Source: Erythroxylum novogranatense
Lineage: Eukaryota > Streptophyta > Magnoliopsida > Malpighiales > Erythroxylaceae
Direction: 5' to 3'
Length of the DNA stretch: 64,000 nt
NCBI GenBank assembly: GCA_029891385.1
Contig: CM057228.1
Coordinates: 36,025,023-36,089,022, forward strand
The translations under genes were made by a program, and so were the position numbers. The notes beneath the pieces are model-generated. The model made no database searches, had not been told where the DNA came from, and was given only the letters and a program-made list of their open reading frames with translations. Shown piece by piece: positions 45,286-55,303 of the stretch (positions within the stretch are counted from its first letter, which is position 1; every line of letters starts with the position of its first letter).

Positions 45286-45445
45286 ACGCTGCGTTTGGTT
45301 GCCGACTGCGGACTGCAAAGACAGGACAAGACGGAACAGGACTGGACTGGACAGAACAAGAATTGAAGACAGGGAGATGTTTGGTTGCGATGGACAGAAC
45401 AGAGATAATTGTCCTCGTCCTTGGGACAGAAATGTGTTTGGTTGC
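45286..45445. repeat. Harbinger terminal and subterminal repeats
   Basis: Motif gtttggttgc occurs at about 45,292, 45,380 and 45,437, each followed by a short G/C-rich tract and by 'gacagga/gacagaac' words. Repeated subterminal motifs of this kind usually bind the transposase or its MYB-like partner; that role is inferred. Confidence 0.55.
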
Positions 45446-45529
45446 CGTCTGCAAGACAGAAAACAATGTTAATGACATAAATGCCCCTGTAGTGTAAAGA
45501 CTTGTAGATGTTAAAGAATGTAATTTTGT

Positions 45530-45783
45530 GTATTAATTTTATTATTAATATTGTTAATAATATTATTATTATTGTTGTTATGTATAATTATAATAATTAT
45601 GATTTGTATGTTTAAAAATAAAAATAATAATTTTTTTATATTATTATTATTATATAAAAATTTATACTAGTATAATTTTTGATGATATTATGAATATTAT
45701 TTTGTTAAGTGCTATTATGATAATTATTATACTAACGTATGAATATTATTAATATTACTATTATTACAATTGTTATTATTTTG

Positions 45784-45815
<32 letters not shown>

Positions 45816-45854
45816 AATTGTAATAATAATAATTATTATTATGATTATTATTTA

Positions 45855-45896
<42 letters not shown>

Positions 45897-46130
45897 GTTT
45901 AATAATAATTATTATTATGTTTATAAATTTTAAAATTAATAATAATATTATTAAAATATGACTAAATTAAAATAGTTAACATTGTTAATATTATTTTGGT
46001 TATTGCTATTATTATTAGTATATTTACGTTGTAATATTATGTTTTAATTATTACCATGCAAGTAATATATTTTATTTTGAGTTTATTATTATTATTATTG
46101 TAATTATGACTATTATTTATCTTCTTATAA
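45530..46130. repeat. ATT/TAA microsatellite-rich stretch
   Basis: Long runs of (TTA)n/(ATT)n, densest at 45,739-45,930 and weaker to 46,130. It lies between the transposon terminus and its genes. A poly-Ile ORF on the plus strand is an artefact of the repeat. Confidence 0.9.
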
Positions 46131-46299
46131 TTATGAATAGTATTATGAAAATTAGTTAGGACAAAATAATTTAACAAAGCATCTAAACATTAATATTAGT
46201 AATTACATAATAGGTTGGAAAAGCATCGTGAACCATCCAAATTCTAATACATAATTGAGCTAACATCTAAACATTCATGACATTAAATACGTTGATGCC

Positions 46300-46713
46300 T
46301 TAAAATTTATTAAGAATTTCGAGGATAATCATGCCGACAATGACCCCAACAACAAATACGAATAATGTCTGACTCGATGCCAAACTTTGGTCGCATGTTG
46401 CAGTGACATGTGGATGTTGAGCTATGGGCTGTGGAAATTGAAGCGCGAATGGCGATGGGGGTTGTTGAGATTGTGCCAGTGTGGATTTAACCGGGGTCGG
46501 TTGGGGTTCAGTGGCGGCTCGTTCGATTTCGTCGTGTGGACGGATGGTCCTGTTTCGATCCATGGCAAAAGCAATTTCAGCTTCTGCCAAAGTGTGAAAC
46601 CCCTTGAACCTCGCATTTGGGAAGCCCTCAACAAACAATTTGACGTCCTCCCAACTGGTGAAAATACCTACTTGACGTCCGGCAAAGACAACATAGAATC
46701 CATACCTGGCCAT
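46300..46713 (-). CDS. RNase H1-type hybrid-binding (viroplasmin-like) protein with C-terminal membrane anchor
   Basis: An uninterrupted 137-residue ORF. Residues 4-48 match the small domain shared by the RNase H1 N-terminus and caulimovirus viroplasmins (FYVVFAGRQVGIFTSWEDV, then FPNARFKGFHTLAEAEIAF). In RNase H1 that domain binds RNA-DNA hybrids. Residues 60-110 are Pro/Gln-rich and low complexity. Residues 116-134 (LFVFVVGVIVGMIILEI) form one hydrophobic helix, so a tail-anchored protein is likely. There is no RNase H catalytic domain. It lies inside the Harbinger element, same strand, downstream of the MYB-like gene. An acceptor-like ttgcag precedes the ATG by about 15 bp, so a 5' intron is possible. 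It is the only domain-bearing ORF here without a lesion. Function is unknown; origin by gene capture is an inference. Confidence 0.7.
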   Translation of the reverse strand: MARYGFYVVFAGRQVGIFTSWEDVKLFVEGFPNARFKGFHTLAEAEIAFAMDRNRTIRPHDEIERAATEPQPTPVKSTLAQSQQPPSPFALQFPQPIAQHPHVTATCDQSLASSQTLFVFVVGVIVGMIILEILNKF

Positions 46714-46740
46714 ATTATACCTGTACCTGCAAATTAATCA

Positions 46741-47010
46741 TCTCATAACCATTCATAGACGTTCAAACATTGTAAACATTAAATAATTTAAAACCCTACC
46801 ATTCGTCATTAATAAACAGAGATACAAATACAGTCCTACCTATATGATCTGATTACAAAACATCAGTCCAAAACATCAGTTCAATACAGTCCTACCTATA
46901 TGATCGATCACAAACATCATCCAAAACATCGCCACAAAGATAGGTACCATCATACATGTCCATTATATAGCTAACATAAAGCATACTAATTTTTACAACA
47001 GATTAAACAG
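46741..47010. other. Spacer between viroplasmin-like and MYB-like genes
   Basis: No gene is seen. A short direct repeat of about 33 bp is present: 'cagtcctacctatatgatc' occurs near 46,832 and again near 46,886, each followed by a similar 'acaaa.catca' tract. It may hold the downstream gene's promoter or first intron. Confidence 0.5.
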
Positions 47011-47975
47011 TCAATGATGCCTATCTAAAAGGCTCCGCACATAATCCCGCCTTTGTGTTGCATTTGCACTCCAGAAAATATTCCCCACATAAGGATTCAT
47101 GGAGAAGATGTGTAGAGCCCTGATAACCTCTTCGTTAGAGAAACCCAATCCCTCAAGCTCGTCACCTAGCTGTGGAATTGGTGGGACCACGGTAAGTGCA
47201 TCTGCAATTATCTGGGCACTCCGAATTTGCAAGTCAGCAGAGCGAGAAATTGTGGCGGCAATGGTTTCCAGCATTGCAGTGTCCCTGCTCTTCCTTTTCC
47301 CCCTATTTAATTGGTTCCCCTCTGTGTTGGCAGATGAGGCCACAGATCCAGTTGCATGCACAGAACCAGTTACAACGGGTGTCTCCGCTGGAATTGGTTC
47401 AAACAACGGCTCAAGAACTGGTGAACCTGCTGGTGCATCTCCTCCAGCTTCATCTGCTGCAGACTGTGTCGCTGCATTCCCATGGTCCTCTGCAGCTGCA
47501 CCTGTGGCTCTATCTTTCCCAAAGACAAACTCAAGTCTAGGGTAAATAGGGAATGGCTTGCCCGGGGTATAGTACCTATTAGGGTGTTTCTGAAAATGGT
47601 GCAAAGATGGTTGTTAGCATGATACACAATGTGTAATACATTAACATGCGTGTATGAACAACCCACCCTCATCCATTCGTCAAGCACTTGCTTGCTGTCT
47701 ACCTCGACACATTGCTTGGTTTCATTCCACCCAAACCCACTGCATTGCAACATGTCATATGCTGTCTGATATTTATCCTTAAGCCTCTTATGTTTATTTT
47801 GTATATGCCTCTTCTCAATTCCACACCTGTGGAACTTCTCAACCATGAGTGTGGCAATCGATTCAGAAAGTCCACGGCTTAAATTGTCCATTATCGGTCC
47901 TCTTGCCACTCAACAACCGCCTCCTCCAAGAAGGCAACAAATCGCTCTCTCTCTATCTGTCCAAACCCGTGACAT
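47011..47975 (-). pseudogene. MYB/SANT-like protein of PIF/Harbinger (ORF1), frameshifted
   Basis: In plant PIF/Harbinger elements this second protein binds the transposon ends and partners the transposase in the nucleus. The start is placed at 47,975 (MSRVWTDRER). Exon 1 runs to 47,667 and carries the trihelix-like domain (FVAFLEEAVVEWQEDR, HIQNKHKRLKDKYQTAYDML, GFGWNETKQCVEVDS). An intron is likely at 47,666-47,590 (GTGGGT...TTTTCAG, 77 bp). Exon 2 resumes KHPNRYYTPGKPFPIYPRLE and ends LLDRHH at 47,011. The second half has a Ser/Ala/Pro-rich linker, a basic RGKRKSRD and a C-terminal helical part. Two one-base shifts break exon 1: one in a GA run near 47,955 and one near 47,897. Otherwise full length. 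Confidence 0.82.
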
Positions 47976-48221
47976 TGCACCTAAACCATACAAAGTCATA
48001 CCCCAACATAATAACAAACCATTTCCATCAATGAGTAATTGGGTTCTTGTTTGCATTAATGAAGACAATATAAATTAAGCGAAACATGTTATTAAGTACA
48101 AAATCACAAAGAAACAACAATGAAATTCAATCAATCCACAGAATCAATTACAATGAAACATGACCAAATATAATCCCTCAATTCAATACAAACTGTATTT
48201 AAGTAAATTAAAGTGCACAAC
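47976..48221. other. Intergenic spacer of the Harbinger element
   Basis: A+T-rich, with no gene. It would hold the 5' leader of the MYB-like gene and the 3' end of the transposase transcript, both on the minus strand. Confidence 0.5.
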
Positions 48222-48696
48222 TTAATGGTTGCTTCTCCATTCATCAAACATGTTGTTAGCTAATTCCGCTCTCCATTGACTCCATTCGTTACTTGTCTTG
48301 ACACGATCAAAAAATTCAGGTAACGATGCATCTTCCCCAATTGGCACTTCGTCAGGTTCCATGTCAGCAAGCTCTTCTGGATCAGAACTCATATGCAATC
48401 TAATGAAATTGTGCAGAAGGCAGCATGCAAGAATGATGTGCACATGAGTTGAAGCTGGGTAAAAAGATGGATTTCTGAGGATTTTCCATCTTTTTTTCAG
48501 TAAACCAAATGCACGTTCAATAACATTTCTGGCCGTCGAGTGTCTCTTATTATAGAGCTCCTCTGCATTCCTAGGTGCCCTCCCATCTCTTGCTCACTCT
48601 TGAATATGGTATCTTGTGCCTCTAAAAGGTGCAAGAAAACCAGGGCCATTGGTATAGCCAGCATCTACTAAGTAGTAATTGCCTATAAGCATATTG
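48222..48696 (-). pseudogene. PIF/Harbinger transposase, C-terminal half (DDE superfamily 4)
   Basis: On the minus strand: NYYLVDAGYTNGPGFLAPF, with the second catalytic Asp in DAGY; then NVIERAFGLLKKRWKIL, with the catalytic Glu; then HIILACCLLHNFIRLHM and an acidic C-terminus ending at 48,222. An in-frame TGA at 48,594-48,596 replaces a Trp (GAG TGA GCA). An acceptor-like 'atgcttatag' just before GNYY suggests an intron, as is common here. The copia element at 48,697 sits in that intron or its edge. The N-terminal half with the first Asp would be beyond the window. DDE transposases cut and rejoin the element ends. Confidence 0.87.
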
Positions 48697-49719
48697 TTAA
48701 GTCAAACCAGACTTCACGTATTAAATAATTTTGATAATAAACAAAGAGAAATATCGAAAGAAAAGCGAGATTAAGAAAAGCAGAAGATACAAAAGGCATT
48801 TAAGAAAAATGACTAAGAAAAGCAGACGTAAAAGGCGGCGGAAGAAAAGCGAGGCGATACAAAATAAGACGAAAGTAAAAGCATTTGGAAGAAAAATGAT
48901 TTATACAAAAGGCATTTAAAGAAAAACAGGCGGAAGAAAAAGCGGGCGATACAAAAGGGCTAAGCTTTACGAAGAAAAGCGATTTAAAGAAAAGCGATTT
49001 GACGAAAAGCGTAGACTATACAAAAGCGGGCGGAAGCTTTACGAAGACAAAAGGCGATATATGAAAATAAGACGGAAGAAAGAAACATCGCTTAAGACTA
49101 CATGAGCTAAATGAATAACCGTTCTTTAAAGATTCAAGAAGCGAGATAGTCAAGAAAGCAGTTGAAGTTCCGACTATAAATAAGAGTCGAGATTGAAGAA
49201 GAAATAACTTTTGGAAAAAGTGAATGAAACTCTGTGTATTCAATATACATCATCTCGAGAAAAATTGCGAACTATTTTGAGTGTATATTGAGAAGAGCAA
49301 CTCTTTTGTAAAAGCTCTTTATCGCTTTTTATTTTGAAAAAGTGCTACTGATAGCTTCAAGAGTCTAAGAGTAAAAGAATACTTCTTTTTAAGAGACTGA
49401 AGAGGCTCGATCTAAAGAATACTTGTAATCAGTTTGGAGATAGTGAAAATCTCGAAGAATATCGAGGATGGGCGTAGCCCACTATTTAAAGTGAACCAGA
49501 TAAAATTGTTATGTTTCTCTCTAACTCTTATTTTCTTAAATCGTAGTTTTCATTATTAACAAAGTTTTCAAACTAGTTAAGAATTGATTTACGATAAGTT
49601 TTCCGAAAGAACAAAGCAAGTGTTATTGAAGGGTTTAAAGAAAAGTTTATCACAATTCAACCCCCTTCTTGTATCTTGGTCATATTATTACTCAATATAT
49701 TAACGTGTGATTTACTTCA
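48697..49719 (+). repeat. 5' LTR of copia element G
   Basis: It begins TGTTAAGTCAAACCAGAC and is taken to end at ...tttacttca just before the PBS; the end is uncertain by a few bases. Degenerate 'gaaaagcg' words repeat through 48,745-49,070. A TATA-like 'ctataaataag' occurs at 49,174. The stretch 49,600-49,680 ('cacaattcaacccccttcttg') is typical of long SIRE/Maximus-like LTRs. It contains no gene. Confidence 0.72.
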
Positions 49720-49721
49720 AT

Positions 49722-49733
49722 TGGTATCGAGGC
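49722..49733 (+). promoter_or_regulatory. Primer-binding site (element G)
   Basis: Sequence tggtatcgaggc is the tRNA-iMet site tggtatcagagc with one A missing (CAG read as CG) and one change. It is placed directly after the LTR. Confidence 0.78.
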
Positions 49734-49734
49734 G

Positions 49735-50830
49735 AGGTGTTCAAGAATCACTCTAATAAAGTGTGAACTAAAGAAAATGGTGGAATCACACACGATATTG
49801 CGTAAGGAGCCTCGGTCACGGACCTCCGATTCAATGGTGAAGACTACCACTATTGGAAGGATCGGATGAGATTGTTTATCGAGTCTACTCACATTGACCT
49901 TTGGGACATCATCGAGAATGGACCTTACACACCAAGATGATGATAAAAATCCAATTCCACGAGAAAGATGGACAATGAAGCGAAAAGCAAGATTTGAACT
50001 AAACTCCAAAGCGAAATTTTTCTTGAGTTGTGCATCGAAGCGAGTATGACAAAGTGCATGGATGCGATCTGCCAAAGAAATGTGGGATACATTATCAATT
50101 GCACATGAAGGAACAAATCAAGTGAAGGAGTCCAAGATAAGTATTTTGGTGCATCAAGACGAGTTATTCAAGATGAAAGAAGAAGAGACCATTGATCAAA
50201 TGTTTGGAAGATTCCAAACAATTGTTAATGGGCTAAAAGCTCTTGGAAGAACGTATAACATCAAGACCATGTTCGAAAGATTTTGAGGAGTCCGCCCAAA
50301 AGATGGAGACCCAAAGTAATCTAACTGTCTGAAGAAGCCAAAGACCTAAGCGTCTTCAAGCTTAATGAATTGCTTGGATCGTTGAAGATACACGTAGAGA
50401 GCTTGATGCGAAGATAAGCCCAAAACGAGAAGTCCATAATACCAAAGCAAGTCAAAAGAATCACAAAATACGTAAGAAGAAAACAAAAGGAATACATCAA
50501 AGGCGTTAAAGATTGAAGAAGCAAAGGATGATGATTCCAAGAAGTCGTAATCAATCAAGTGATGAAGACGATGAGTTATCTTTCATTTCAAGAAAGATAA
50601 GAAGAATGTGGAAAAAGAAGTCCAAAGGAAATTCAACATTTAGAAGGAACAATGCAAAGACGATGAAAAATCGATAAAGCATCCATTACCGTTATGAATG
50701 CAAGAAGCGGGACATTACAAGTCCGAGTGTCCAATGTTGAAAAGACAACCCGTAAGGAGTAGAGATAACAAGAAAAGCATGATGGCAACGTGGGAAGATC
50801 TGGATTCATCGTAATCGGATACAAGTTCAC
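49735..50830 (+). pseudogene. Copia gag relic (element G, SIRE/Maximus-like)
   Basis: It starts near ATGGTGGAATCACAC (49,778). The capsid domain reads VTDLRFNGEDYHYWKDRMRL and IENGPYTPR (49,806-49,937), then stops. It is recovered in another frame at 50,062-50,285: EMWDTLSIAHEGTNQVKES and ETIDQMFGRF. A CCHC knuckle is present at 50,692-50,732 but split by a one-base loss (YECKK | GHYKSECP). Lys-rich linkers surround it. There are at least five lesions. Gag would form the particle and bind RNA. Confidence 0.83.
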
Positions 50831-51790
50831 AAACGTCGTAACATGCTAACATATGTCCGTAGTGAAGAAGAAAGTGATGAGGAGGTAACTTCCACTATAA
50901 TGATATACAAGATGCATATTCGAATTGTTAGAGGATTCTCATGCTATTCGAAGCGGTACAAGCCGTTGAAGAAGAAATATGTAGAAAACCTCAAACATAC
51001 TCATGAGATAGAGAGTGAGAATATAAGTTTGAGAAAGCAAGTTGAGGAATTGAATAACAACAAAGTTGTAGATAGATTCAAGAGATTAATCAATTGAAGC
51101 GAGAATTAATAATCTCTCAATTGATCTAGCTAAATTTACGAGATAGTACAAAAGGATGAATGAAATGATAGGAGAATCTGAGATATCCGGGGATAAAAGC
51201 GGATTAGGGTTTACTAAAATAAGCCCCACATTACGTAGTAAAATCGGTTGCTCAAAAAATAAGAAAAGATATCAATCGATTTTCGAAAGGTCATCAACAT
51301 TATCATTCTACATCATTATCATTCATTACATCGTATTAACCTAAAGGACCCAAGGAATCTGGGTACCTAAAATAAAATAATATCTCCCACGTAAATCCTT
51401 CGTTGGAAGAACCAAAGAAGCACCATTGGTATATGGACGGTGGATGCTCGCGTCACATGACGGAAACAAGTCTATGTTCCTAGATCTTGAAGACAAGAAA
51501 GGAGGATCAACTTTTGGAGACAACCAACAAGGAAAGATAATCGGGTTTGGTAAGATTGGTAAGAATTCTCATGCATGCATTAATAACGTCTACTAGTTGA
51601 TGGTTTAAAGCATAACTTGATAAGTATTAGTCAATTATGTGATTACGGTTTTGAAGTTTCTTTTAATCAAAATTTTGTGAAGTCGAAACAAAGATGGTTC
51701 CATCTTCTTTTCACCAAAAGACGAAACAATCTTTATAAAATTGATTTAGATGTTTTCAGGTCTCAAAATATTTCATGTTTTTATCTATCA
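50831..51790 (+). pseudogene. Copia protease region (element G)
   Basis: The N-terminal linker (50,843-51,097) has a coiled-coil-like tract (KYVENLKHTHEIESENISLRK broken over short pieces). The protease active-site motif is at about 51,427-51,460: WYMDGGCSRHMTE, with Gly in place of the usual Ser after the catalytic Asp. Frameshifts from short A runs follow (for example near 51,466), then FGDNQQGK and GFGKIGKNS in separate frames. Weakly preserved. Confidence 0.7.
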
Positions 51791-51799
51791 AGATGAAAG

Positions 51800-52729
51800 A
51801 CGATCCGCATAAAAACTAGGTCATGTCAGTTTAAACATATTTCAAAACTTTTGAAACATGATTTGGTAAAAGGTTTGCCACAAATTGCTTTTGACAAAGA
51901 TTTCTTTTGTGAAAGTTGTCAGAAAGGGAAACAAGTTAAAACCTCTTTCTCTTCAAAACATTTCATAACTTCTTCTAGACCACTTGAATTGTTACATATG
52001 GACTTATTTGGTCCAACAAGAACAATAAGTCTTGGTGGAAAGAAGTATGGACTTGTGATTGTTGATGATTTTACAAGGTTTTGTTAGATACTTTTTCTAT
52101 CACATAAAGATGAGTCTTTCAAGTGTTTTAGAAACCTTTCCATGAGATTACAAAATGAAAGAGGAATGTCTATAGCAAGCATAAGGAGTGATCATGGAGG
52201 AGAATTTGAAAATGAGAAGTTCAGTATTCTGCGAAGAAAAGGAATTTTCATAACTTCTACTTGAAGGACTCCACAAAGAGAATGGAGTTGTTGAGAGGAA
52301 GAATAGGACGATTCAAGAGATGGCAAGAACAATGCTTTGTGCGAGATGAATCTTCCTAAATACTTCAGGCGAAGTCATCAATCAAAGATGCTACATTCGA
52401 ATAGAGTCTTCTTTGCGACCAATCTTCAAGAAAACTCCTATGAGTTGTGGAATGGAAGGAGACCAAACATTTCTTATTTCCATCCTTTTGGCTGCAAGTG
52501 CACTTTTCTGAACACAAAGGAAGCTCTGGACAAATTTGATGCAAAGACACTTTCAGGAATTTTTCTAGGCAATTCTCTCACTTCAAAGGCATTTAGAGTC
52601 TTCAACCTCACCTCAAAGACTGTTGAAGAAACTATTCACGTTAAGTTCGATAATAGCTCTCAACCCAATAAGGAAGAGGAATCAGAAGATGATACTGTTA
52701 CAGTGCCCTTGACGCAGTGTAAGGAAGTA
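51800..52729 (+). pseudogene. Copia integrase, left of the nested element (element G)
   Basis: It has the zinc-binding part (GHVS, then FFCESCQKGKQVKTSF), first catalytic Asp (LLHMDLFGP, about 51,990), KYGLVIVDDFTRF with TAG after, second Asp (SIRSDHGGEFENEKF, about 52,180), and catalytic Glu (GVVERKNRT in a shifted frame, about 52,275). The C-terminal part is at 52,430-52,729 (NSYELWNGRRPNISYF, DKFDAKTLSGIFLG). Several frameshifts occur at A-rich runs. The reading is cut after 'QCKEV' by the LTR at 52,730 and resumes at 61,883. Confidence 0.88.
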
Positions 52730-53287
52730 TGTAACATCCCGTTATCGAAATAACGGGTATATCTGTAAAATGGATCGGGTCAGGTTAAGTACAGGCTAAT
52801 GTGAATTGTGCATGCATTATAATTTCTGTACTCATTGGTACATGATTATTTATGACATAAACATATGAATATACGTACATGTATGACATTTCCCGATTGA
52901 ATTGTGAAAAATTGGAAATTGTGTGATAAGTGTGTAAATGAGGTTTTGAAAATGGAATTAGAAATGAAACTGGTTTTCGAATATTGGAAATTGAAATTTG
53001 AGTGTAGGAATATGTAATTCCTAATTTTGTGAAATTATAGGAACTTTCTTGGAAATATTTAGAGAATCGAGTCCGGACCGGAAAAATGATATAATGACTG
53101 ATAAATTAGATTTCGGGTCCGTGATTGATTGGCAATTGATCTGAGACATTTTGAGTTATGACTTTAGGATTTATTATTTAATTGTTATCATGCGAATCGG
53201 GAGAAATTAGAATCAGAAATTAGATTGAGGTGGTTCAGATTTGGACTTGTGGCAATTAAATTGCCAAACAAGCCCTAAGTCTCTTTG

Positions 53288-53296
53288 TATATATAT
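53288..53296 (+). promoter_or_regulatory. TATA box in LTR C
   Basis: Sequence tatatataa followed by 'gttaaaaacc'; the 3' LTR keeps it at 59,452-59,462. About 560 bp into the LTR, matching its place in LTR A1. Confidence 0.5.
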
Positions 53297-53694
53297 AAGT
53301 TAAAAACCTTTGAAAATCGTCATCGACGGTTTTCCTTTGTTTTCAAAGAAAAGGGAGTTGTGCCGTGAGTGAAGATAGCTTGATTTTGGAGATTCTTGAG
53401 GAATTTTTGAAGATTTAAAGCTAGAATCAAGTAAGCTTCTTCTTCTTTATGCCTTGAATCGTTTAATTTGATCATTGATTGAGTTATGAAATTGTTTAGA
53501 GAAATTGAAAGTTACGGAAGTTAGGTTTTGAGAAAAACGTTGATTTTGATTTGGGTTTTTAATGAATAATGGTTATCTGATGGATTTAAGGTTAGAAATG
53601 AGTAGAGTGTAGTATATGTAGTTGATTGGGAGTAATCTGTAGTGTTTTGGATGGATTTAAACCAGAAGATCTGAGAAATTTCTGGGTTTCTATC

Positions 53695-54005
53695 GCGATT
53701 CTGCGATCGCACGCCGCGACGTGTGATGAACACGCCGCGGCGAGCCAACCCAGCGTGCACGTCGCGACGATAAGGAAATAATTTAATTTATACGCCGCGA
53801 CGAGCTGAGATCTGTCAGACGCCGCGACGAGCTGAGATCTGTCAGACGCCGCGACGAGGAACTTGATGCGTCGCGGCGAGTGAGTAAGTCTGCACGTCGC
53901 GACGAAGCGGCGCGACGTCGCGACGAAGCGGCAACAAGACGTCATGACGAAGAGGATTTTACGCCATGTGCGAGAGGTTAGCATGTGGATTCGTCGCGGC
54001 GAGGT
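53695..54005. repeat. CpG-rich repeat block in 5' LTR C
   Basis: Recurring words cgccgcgacgag, cgtcgcgacga and cgtcgcggcgag, about a dozen in 310 bp. It includes a perfect 27-bp tandem duplication at 53,794-53,820 / 53,821-53,847. The 3' LTR counterpart is at 59,860-60,135 with one copy of that unit. Confidence 0.85.
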
Positions 54006-54806
54006 CACGTGAATCCGAAGAGAAATGGTTTATTTTAATTGGAAATTTTGAGGATTCATTTCTTATAAGTTTTGTTATAAGTTTGGTTATTGAATTTCTG
54101 AGACTGGGAATTGCAATTAGAAGAAATGAAATTAAGTGATTTTAAGGTGATTGTTACAAGTAATGTGTTGGAGGTTTGATTTCAAATGAATTGGTTCCTT
54201 AGAAATTAATTAGAAAGTAGAGACTGAGAATTTGGAATTGATAAGGTGAGAATTTGGAATTTAATCAGAGGATTATCAGAATCGAGTGGCAATGAATAGT
54301 GAATGTGATTTCAATCGAAATGTGACTTTAGAATATGAAATTTGTAAATTGAATCATGGTATTAGGAATTGCTATTGGTCAGAGGAAAGAGAATTGGATT
54401 TGGAATGTCATAACATGTATAGTATTTATAGTATTTGTTAAATATGTATTATTGAATTGATATTGGCCAAAATGGTAATGTGAATTATTTGAATTGACAT
54501 AGAGGTTCCGATGGATCGACACTCCACGGACGATATTGGGACTTCCAGGCTGTAGCTCGGAAGTGCAGGTGAGTAACCTAGTTGGTTTCTCAACCTTATG
54601 TGTTTATTAATTATATGCATTGATTGCCATGAGGAAGCAAGGATGGATATATGTGATTGAGTGATTTGATTGATTTGAACCACGGGTGTTCAAATATTGG
54701 ATTGTGATATCAAGTGCAAATGTGAATAAGTATGTGTAAATGCATGAGTAAATTGGATTGTAACTGTGTTCATGAAATGAAATGTAAATGCATAGGAATG
54801 AAATAC

Positions 54807-55108
54807 CGGACTAAAAGTCCGAAGACATTGGAAAATGATCGGAAATGCAATAATTGGAAATTGGAAAGTGACATGTGCATTCATGCATAGTAAATGATCA
54901 GATAATAGTAGTTGTGACCGGTGGTACCAACGTATGCAGAGCCACGTGCTCAATGCACGCGCCCGCCATCGGGCTTTCAGGCACATCATGCCCAATGTAT
55001 ATGATAGAGCTTTAAGCTCAACGCACAGGACCTCAGGTCCAACGACTGATAGAGCCTCAGGCTCACCGCAGGGCATATCAAGCCCAACGATTTCAGAGCC
55101 ACTGGCTC
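54807..55108 (+). other. Array of short hairpins with varying stems (5' LTR C)
   Basis: CGGACT-aaa-AGTCCG at 54,807-54,821. Then GAGC..GCTC 54,939-54,951; GCCCG..CGGGC 54,961-54,974; GGCA..TGCC 54,980-54,992; GAGCTT-t-AAGCTC 55,007-55,019; GGACC..GGTCC 55,028-55,040; GAGCC..GGCTC 55,052-55,064; GGGC..GCCC 55,071-55,085; GAGCC..GGCTC 55,096-55,108. Starts are 19-27 bp apart. Most are followed by 'aacg/aatg'. The matching array in the 3' LTR is at 61,076-61,241. Confidence 0.88.
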
Positions 55109-55303
55109 AACGTAAATGATCAGGCGCACGGTCACAACAACGAAACGAAAATTGAAAGTGTCTCATGGGCATTGCATCTGTATATGACTGACTGAAAATG
55201 TAAATTGACTGTGAATGACTGTGAAATGTGAATAAGGAAATTGCATGTGATATTACTGTAAGTGCTACTGTGTGTTATATGTATATGATTGTGAATGCAT
55301 GAG

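Larger units (their letters stand above)
45286..48696 (-). mobile_element. PIF/Harbinger DNA transposon, right half displaced by a copia insertion
   Basis: The left terminus starts at about 45,286 (cgctgcgtttggttgc), with the motif 'gtttggttgc' repeated three times by 45,440. Gene order on the minus strand is transposase (48,696-48,222), MYB-like protein (47,975-47,011), then a viroplasmin-domain ORF (46,713-46,300). The other half lies beyond the copia element that enters at 48,697, outside the window. PIF/Harbinger elements move by cut-and-paste and duplicate a three-base target; the duplication cannot be confirmed because one end is missing. Confidence 0.8.

Noticed and set aside
45739..45933. 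Plus-strand ORF made almost entirely of Ile
   Set aside because: It is a translated ATT microsatellite.
47099..47545. Plus-strand ORFs opposite the MYB-like gene
   Set aside because: Shadow frames of exon 2, which has recognisable MYB-like protein sequence on the minus strand.
48731..48919. Lys/Arg-rich 62-codon ORF
   Set aside because: Translation of degenerate gaaaagcg repeats in the copia G LTR.
54939..55108. Spaced short repeats that could suggest a CRISPR array
   Set aside because: Units are palindromes with different sequences, spacers are only a few bases, and the context is a plant LTR.
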